From NCBI RefSeq assembly GCF_900753045.1, contig NZ_CAADXO010000043.1, positions 34,458 through 98,457 on the forward strand: a DNA stretch of 64,000 nt. The letters run 5' to 3'. Below, piece by piece: positions 59,808 through 64,000 of this stretch (the stretch's first letter is position 1; each line of letters starts with the position of its first letter). Source of the stretch: an uncultured Phascolarctobacterium sp. (GTDB lineage Bacteria; Bacillota; Negativicutes; Acidaminococcales; Acidaminococcaceae). A program made the translations under genes and the position numbers. The notes below the pieces were generated by a model. The model did not search any database. It saw only the letters and a program-made list of their open reading frames with translations, and was not told the origin of the DNA.

Positions 59808-60191
59808 ATGCCTTTCTTAATCTTAGTTATAATTATTTGTATGATAGTAGCATTGTTTGCCGTGCAGAATGCGGTAGCAGTATCCTTGAACTTTGTTTTC
59901 TGGAGCTTCAGCGCCTCACTGGTGCTGGTAATTCTCGGTGCGTTTTTAATGGGCGTGCTGGTTGCCACCTGCTTTTTGCTGACGATGAAGGCCAAGCATT
60001 ATCTGAAGGATAAAAAAATGCGTGAGGAAATGCAGCAGCTGCAGGCAGAAAACAAACGCCTGCAGGAGCGCGTTGCCATGCTGCAGCACACCCAGCTGCT
60101 GCACAACGAGGCAGCACAGGCCGAGGCTGCAAAAAAGGCAGAGCCGGCTGCAGCAGACAAGACTGCTGCCGAGAGCGGTAGCCGCCAATGA
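59808..60191 (+). CDS. LapA/DUF1049-type membrane protein
   Basis: 127 residues: two membrane helices (FLILVIIICMIVALFAVQNA, and LVLVILGAFLMGVLVATCFLL) with the family's QNAVAVSLNFVFW link between them, a cytoplasmic coiled coil and a low-complexity Ala/Glu tail. The E. coli relative LapA helps control lipopolysaccharide synthesis. Starts after AAAGGAG and overlaps recJ by 4 bp. Confidence 0.85.
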   Translation: MPFLILVIIICMIVALFAVQNAVAVSLNFVFWSFSASLVLVILGAFLMGVLVATCFLLTMKAKHYLKDKKMREEMQQLQAENKRLQERVAMLQHTQLLHNEAAQAEAAKKAEPAAADKTAAESGSRQ

Positions 60192-62542
60192 TGCACAAGG
60201 AACGAATTTGGGATATAAAAGAATATAACAGTCAGAAGGCGGACTATTTGGCGGAGGAGCTGAATATTTCGCCGATGGTCACCGGTATTTTATTGGAGCG
60301 CGGTCTGCAGGATGCAGCTTCGATGCGTGATTTTCTCTACGGCAGCGCTGTTCCCTTTCATGATCCGTTTTTGCTGAAGGATATGCAGCGTTCGGTTGAG
60401 CGTATTGAGCGGGCCCTGGCGGCGGGAGAGCAGATTACGGTTTACGGCGACTATGATGTGGACGGAATCAGTGCCTCCTCCTTGCTGTACCTGTATCTGA
60501 AGCAGCGCGGCGGCAAGGTTGCCACCTACATTCCGCAGCGTAAAAGCGAAGGCTACGGCCTGAATGACGAAGCGTTGAAAAATATTGCGGAAAAGGGTAC
60601 AACGCTGGTGATTACCGTGGACTGCGGCATCAGCGGCCTGCACGAGGTAGCCAATGCGCCGAAATCTCTGGATATTATTATTACGGACCATCATACGGTG
60701 CCGGAGGTTCTGCCTCCTGCTTACGCAATCATCAACGCCAAGCAGCGCGACTGCGGCTATCCGTTTAAGCATTTGAGCGGTGTAGGCATTGCCTTCAAGC
60801 TGTGCCAGGCGCTGGAGCAGCGTGAGCCGGGCAGGCTGCCGGAGTGGCAGGGGCTGACAGAGCTGGCGGCGCTGGGAACGGTAGCGGATATTGTGCCTCT
60901 CATCGGCGAAAACCGCGAGCTGGTGCGCCGTGGCCTGAAGGCTATGGAAACAACAAAGCTGGTTGGCCTGCGTGCTTTGATTAAGGCCAGCGGCTGTCCG
61001 GCAACGGGCATTGCTTCCGATAACATCGGCTTTGGTCTGGCGCCGCGCCTGAACGCCGTAGGCAGGCTGGAGCATGCACAGCTGGCGGTTGAGCTTTTGG
61101 TAACCGACGACAGCGTTAAGGCGGAGCAGATTGCCGCCGAGCTTAACCGTGAAAATACATTGCGTCAGGAAATCAGCCGTCAGATTATGGAAGAGGCGGA
61201 AGCACAGCTGGCGCAGGAAAAGCATATCGATACGGCAATCGTGCTTGCTTCCGAAGGCTGGCATCAGGGCGTTATCGGTATCGTGGCTTCGCGCCTGGTA
61301 GACAAGTACCACCTGCCGACGATTCTGATAAGCCTGAACGACGGCGTTGCCAAGGGCAGCTGCCGCAGTATTCCTGCGCTCAATCTTTATGAGGCGATAG
61401 ATGCCGAGCGTGATTTGCTGACGCAGTACGGCGGTCATCATCAGGCAGCGGGCCTCACGCTGCCGGCAGAGCTGCTGCCGGAATTCAAGCGCCGTTTCCG
61501 CGAATACGTTGCGCAAAAGCTGCGTCCGGAGGATTATCTGCCGCATCAGGCTATTGACTGTGTTTTGAGCGGCAGCAGCGAAATCAGCATCAGAGATTTG
61601 GAGCAGCTGGCGCTCCTGGAGCCCTGCGGCTGCGAAAATCAGGCACCTGTATTTGCCTTCCGTCAGGCGCTGCTGCATAATCAGCGCGCTATGGGCAAGG
61701 AACGCAATCATCTGCAGTTTGTGCTGGATAAGGGCTACAATTCCTATCGCGGACTGATGTGGAACAATGCGGATTTGCTGCCGTATATGTTTGAAAATAT
61801 GGTGGCTGATGTTGCCTTTCAGCCGAAAATAAATGTCTGGAATAATGAAACGAGCGTGCAACTGCAGGCCGTAAGCATTCATCAGCAGGTTACGCTGGGG
61901 GATATGCGTCAGGCTGCCGATGATAAATGGCGTTTGCTGCTTGGTTTGGCCAAGGTGCATAACAAGGTGCTTGCTTATACCGAAGATAAGCAGTCGCTGC
62001 CCGCCGAGGTGCTGCAGACTGCGGGGGATTATCTGGAGCTGGCTTCCTATGAGGAGGCTGCCGGGATGAGCGAGGAAAGATTGCAGCAGGCCGAGGAAAT
62101 TGTGCTGCTGGATTTGCCTGCGTATCCGCTGGCGGATATTATGCGCAGACTGCGCCGGCAGGGAGCAAAACATGTGACAATGCTCTTCAATCAGCCGGAT
62201 TTACAGGAGCAGTTGCAGCACCTGGCGTTGACGCATCCGGACAGGGATGCGATGATGCAGGCCTATAAGCTGGTGATGAATACACTCAAAATGCGGACGA
62301 CCGTGAGCATCGATGAGCTTTTGTCTGCTCATGCGGAACAAATAAGTGAACAAGCTGTAAAAATTATGGAAGAGCTTGGCTTTATCCGCTATAATAATGG
62401 TATAATAGAAAAAGCTGCTATTAAACGCTGTTCGCTGGAGGATGCACCCCTATATGTAACCCTGCAGCAGGAAAGAGAGCGTTTGGAGCACATTTATAAA
62501 GAAAATTACCGCCTGAGTCAGCACGAGCTGTTGCGCTGCTGA
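60188..62542 (+). CDS. recJ: Single-stranded-DNA-specific exonuclease RecJ
   Basis: 784 residues; 5'-3' exonuclease of repair and recombination. DHH phosphoesterase motifs: VYGDYDVDGISASSLL, VDCGISG, ITDHHTVPE, and DHHA1 region YGGHHQAAGLTL; an OB-type domain follows. Longer than E. coli RecJ (577) because of a C-terminal extension of about 200 residues, as in other Firmicutes RecJ. The start overlaps the upstream stop (two adjacent ATG codons); the ribosome site is weak, suggesting coupling. Confidence 0.96.
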   Translation: MMHKERIWDIKEYNSQKADYLAEELNISPMVTGILLERGLQDAASMRDFLYGSAVPFHDPFLLKDMQRSVERIERALAAGEQITVYGDYDVDGISASSLLYLYLKQRGGKVATYIPQRKSEGYGLNDEALKNIAEKGTTLVITVDCGISGLHEVANAPKSLDIIITDHHTVPEVLPPAYAIINAKQRDCGYPFKHLSGVGIAFKLCQALEQREPGRLPEWQGLTELAALGTVADIVPLIGENRELVRRGLKAMETTKLVGLRALIKASGCPATGIASDNIGFGLAPRLNAVGRLEHAQLAVELLVTDDSVKAEQIAAELNRENTLRQEISRQIMEEAEAQLAQEKHIDTAIVLASEGWHQGVIGIVASRLVDKYHLPTILISLNDGVAKGSCRSIPALNLYEAIDAERDLLTQYGGHHQAAGLTLPAELLPEFKRRFREYVAQKLRPEDYLPHQAIDCVLSGSSEISIRDLEQLALLEPCGCENQAPVFAFRQALLHNQRAMGKERNHLQFVLDKGYNSYRGLMWNNADLLPYMFENMVADVAFQPKINVWNNETSVQLQAVSIHQQVTLGDMRQAADDKWRLLLGLAKVHNKVLAYTEDKQSLPAEVLQTAGDYLELASYEEAAGMSEERLQQAEEIVLLDLPAYPLADIMRRLRRQGAKHVTMLFNQPDLQEQLQHLALTHPDRDAMMQAYKLVMNTLKMRTTVSIDELLSAHAEQISEQAVKIMEELGFIRYNNGIIEKAAIKRCSLEDAPLYVTLQQERERLEHIYKENYRLSQHELLRC

Positions 62543-62567
62543 TGAAGTGCAGATGGGAGTGGGGAGA

Positions 62568-64000
62568 ATGCCCTCAACAAACGCAATAACTAATATTACT
62601 GATATAGATGAGCTGTTTGCGCGTATAGAAGAATATCTTACGCCGGAGCAGGTAGCTTTTGTCCGTAAGGCCTATGAGCTGGCAGCCAAGGCGCACGCTG
62701 CGCAGACACGTAAATCCGGTGAACCGTACATCATCCATCCGATTGGCGTTGTAAGCATCCTTGTAGGACTGCAGATGGACGACAAAACACTGGCTGCTGC
62801 CTTCCTGCATGATGTGGTAGAGGATACGGATTACAAGCTGGAATATATCAAAGAGCAGTTTGGAACCGTGGTAGCAAATCTGGTAGATGGTGTTACCAAG
62901 CTGGGCAAAATCGAATATATTTCCAAGGAAGACCGCCAGATTGAAAACTATCGCAAAATGTTTTTGGCGATGGCACGCGATATCCGCGTTGTACTGATTA
63001 AGCTGGCCGACCGTCTGCATAATATGCGCACGATGAAGTATATGCCTGTGCATAAGCAGCAGTCTATTTCCCGGGAAACATTAGAAATTTATGCGCCGCT
63101 CGCACATCGTCTTGGTATCTATACCATTAAATGGGAGCTGGAGGATCTGGCCTTCCGTTATATGGAGCCTGATATTTATTACGACCTGGTAGAGCAGGTA
63201 AAAATTAAACGCCGTGAACGCGAGGATATGATTAACGAGGCTATGACAACGTTGAAGGACGCTGTCGAGAAGGCCGGTATCCGTTGCGAAATTCAGGGCA
63301 GACCGAAAAACTTTTACAGCATTCATAAGAAAATGCTGCGTGACCACAAGCAGTTAAGTGAAATTTATGATCTGCTGGCTATCCGTGTGCTGGTAGACAC
63401 CGTTAAGGACTGCTATGGCACGCTGGGTATCGTACATAGCATGTGGCGTCCTATTCCGGGCCGCTTCAAGGACTATGTAGCGGTGCCGAAATCCAATATG
63501 TATCAGTCCTTGCATACGACCGTACTGTCCAATGGCGGTCAGCCGCTGGAAATCCAAATCCGTACCTTTGAGATGCACCGCATCAGCGAATACGGTATCG
63601 CTGCGCACTGGCGCTATAAGGAAAGCGGCGGCAGCAAGCCTGCAGCCGGCGGTGACAAGGGCTTTGATGCCAAGCTGAGCTGGCTGCGTCAGCTTTTGGA
63701 ATGGCACAAGGATATGAATGATTCGCGCGACTTTGTCAACACGGTCAAGATGGATATCTTTGCCGATGAGGTCTTTGTCTTTACGCCGCGCGGAGATGTT
63801 ATCGACCTGCCTGTAGGCAGTGTGCCGATTGACTTTGCTTACCGCATCCATACGGATGTAGGCAACCGCTGCGTAGGTGCCAAGGTCAACGGACGCATCG
63901 TACCGCTTGATTATCAGCTGAAAAACGGCGATATCGTAGAGGTTATCACCTCCAAGCAGTCTAACGGCCCGAGCCGTGACTGGATTAATGTTGTCGGCTC
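62568..64000 (+). CDS. rel: Bifunctional (p)ppGpp synthetase/hydrolase Rel (C-terminus cut by window edge)
   Basis: 477 codons visible of an expected 730 or so. N-terminal HD hydrolase with HPIGVVSILVGLQMD, FLHDVVEDTDY and KLADRLHNMRTMKYM; synthetase domain with GRPKNFYSIHKKM, YDLLAIRVLVD, FKDYVAVPKSNMYQSLHTTV and EIQIRTFEMHRISEYGIAAHW; TGS domain beginning at about VFVFTPRGDVIDLPVGS. Both active sites look intact, so a true bifunctional enzyme. ATG 62568; GGGAG lies 8 nt upstream. It follows recJ by 25 bp, the common Firmicutes order. Confidence 0.97.
   Translation, partial: MPSTNAITNITDIDELFARIEEYLTPEQVAFVRKAYELAAKAHAAQTRKSGEPYIIHPIGVVSILVGLQMDDKTLAAAFLHDVVEDTDYKLEYIKEQFGTVVANLVDGVTKLGKIEYISKEDRQIENYRKMFLAMARDIRVVLIKLADRLHNMRTMKYMPVHKQQSISRETLEIYAPLAHRLGIYTIKWELEDLAFRYMEPDIYYDLVEQVKIKRREREDMINEAMTTLKDAVEKAGIRCEIQGRPKNFYSIHKKMLRDHKQLSEIYDLLAIRVLVDTVKDCYGTLGIVHSMWRPIPGRFKDYVAVPKSNMYQSLHTTVLSNGGQPLEIQIRTFEMHRISEYGIAAHWRYKESGGSKPAAGGDKGFDAKLSWLRQLLEWHKDMNDSRDFVNTVKMDIFADEVFVFTPRGDVIDLPVGSVPIDFAYRIHTDVGNRCVGAKVNGRIVPLDYQLKNGDIVEVITSKQSNGPSRDWINVVG

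Noticed and set aside
60290..62173. Antisense frame opposite recJ (627 codons)
   Set aside because: Completely covered by recJ, with low-complexity Gln/Arg/Leu composition and no recognisable motif.

Overview
The window looks like chromosome from a Gram-negative-type Firmicute (class Negativicutes; an Acidaminococcaceae/Phascolarctobacterium-like gut anaerobe is the best guess). It pairs Firmicutes-style strong Shine-Dalgarno sites and gene order (yebC-ruvCAB-queH-queA-tgt-yajC-secDF-recJ-rel) with outer-membrane machinery: two TonB-dependent receptors, ExbB/ExbD/TonB and an RND pump. This placement is inferred from gene content only; no 16S rRNA gene is present.

Layout. 1-4.4 kb: class I aminotransferase (C-terminus off the left edge), AbgT-type transporter, peptidase T. 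4.4-6.3 kb: tRNA-Ala(TGC) followed by one AAA-ATPase/PD-(D/E)XK gene bracketed by an exact 66-bp copy of the tRNA 3' end plus its terminator, which looks like a single-gene integrated unit. 6.4-10.2 kb: TetR regulator with an HlyD adaptor and two ABC-2 permeases but no ATPase gene. 10.4-15.7 kb: small membrane protein, PEP synthase, and a short type IV pilus/type II secretion-like locus (A24 peptidase, PilM/PilN-like fusion, PilO-like).

15.7-39.1 kb is the unusual part. It holds a metal-chelate (probably haem or another tetrapyrrole) uptake system: binding protein, FecCD permease, ATPase, ChaN-like protein, TonB receptor, ExbB, ExbD and TonB. A nitrogenase-like set follows: NifH-like, a NifD-like subunit with three cluster cysteines, a NifK/E-like subunit that has lost them, and a flavodoxin. 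Next come an ABC exporter, an Rpn nuclease with a partial tandem copy, a MerR regulator, a second TonB receptor, a second binding lipoprotein and a second nifH-D-E-like set. Short remnants show that the exporter and the second nitrogenase-like set derive from one ancestral block that lost different parts in each copy. Two MerR-type promoters with 19-bp spacers sit before the exporter and the second receptor. My working hypothesis is TonB-driven import of an iron tetrapyrrole followed by ATP- and flavodoxin-dependent reduction by a nitrogenase-like enzyme. The substrate is not shown by the sequence.

39.1-44.0 kb: RND efflux pump and adaptor with a TetR regulator. 44.2-64.0 kb: housekeeping genes: rmuC, Nudix hydrolase, yebC, ruvCAB, queH, SpoIID-like protein, queA, tgt, yajC, 5-formyl-THF cyclo-ligase, secDF, YdcF-like protein, a lone binding lipoprotein, an SH3-domain protein, a LapA-like protein, recJ, and rel running off the right edge. 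Dispersed palindromic repeats occupy the gaps at 2.9-3.1 kb and 49.8-50.2 kb.
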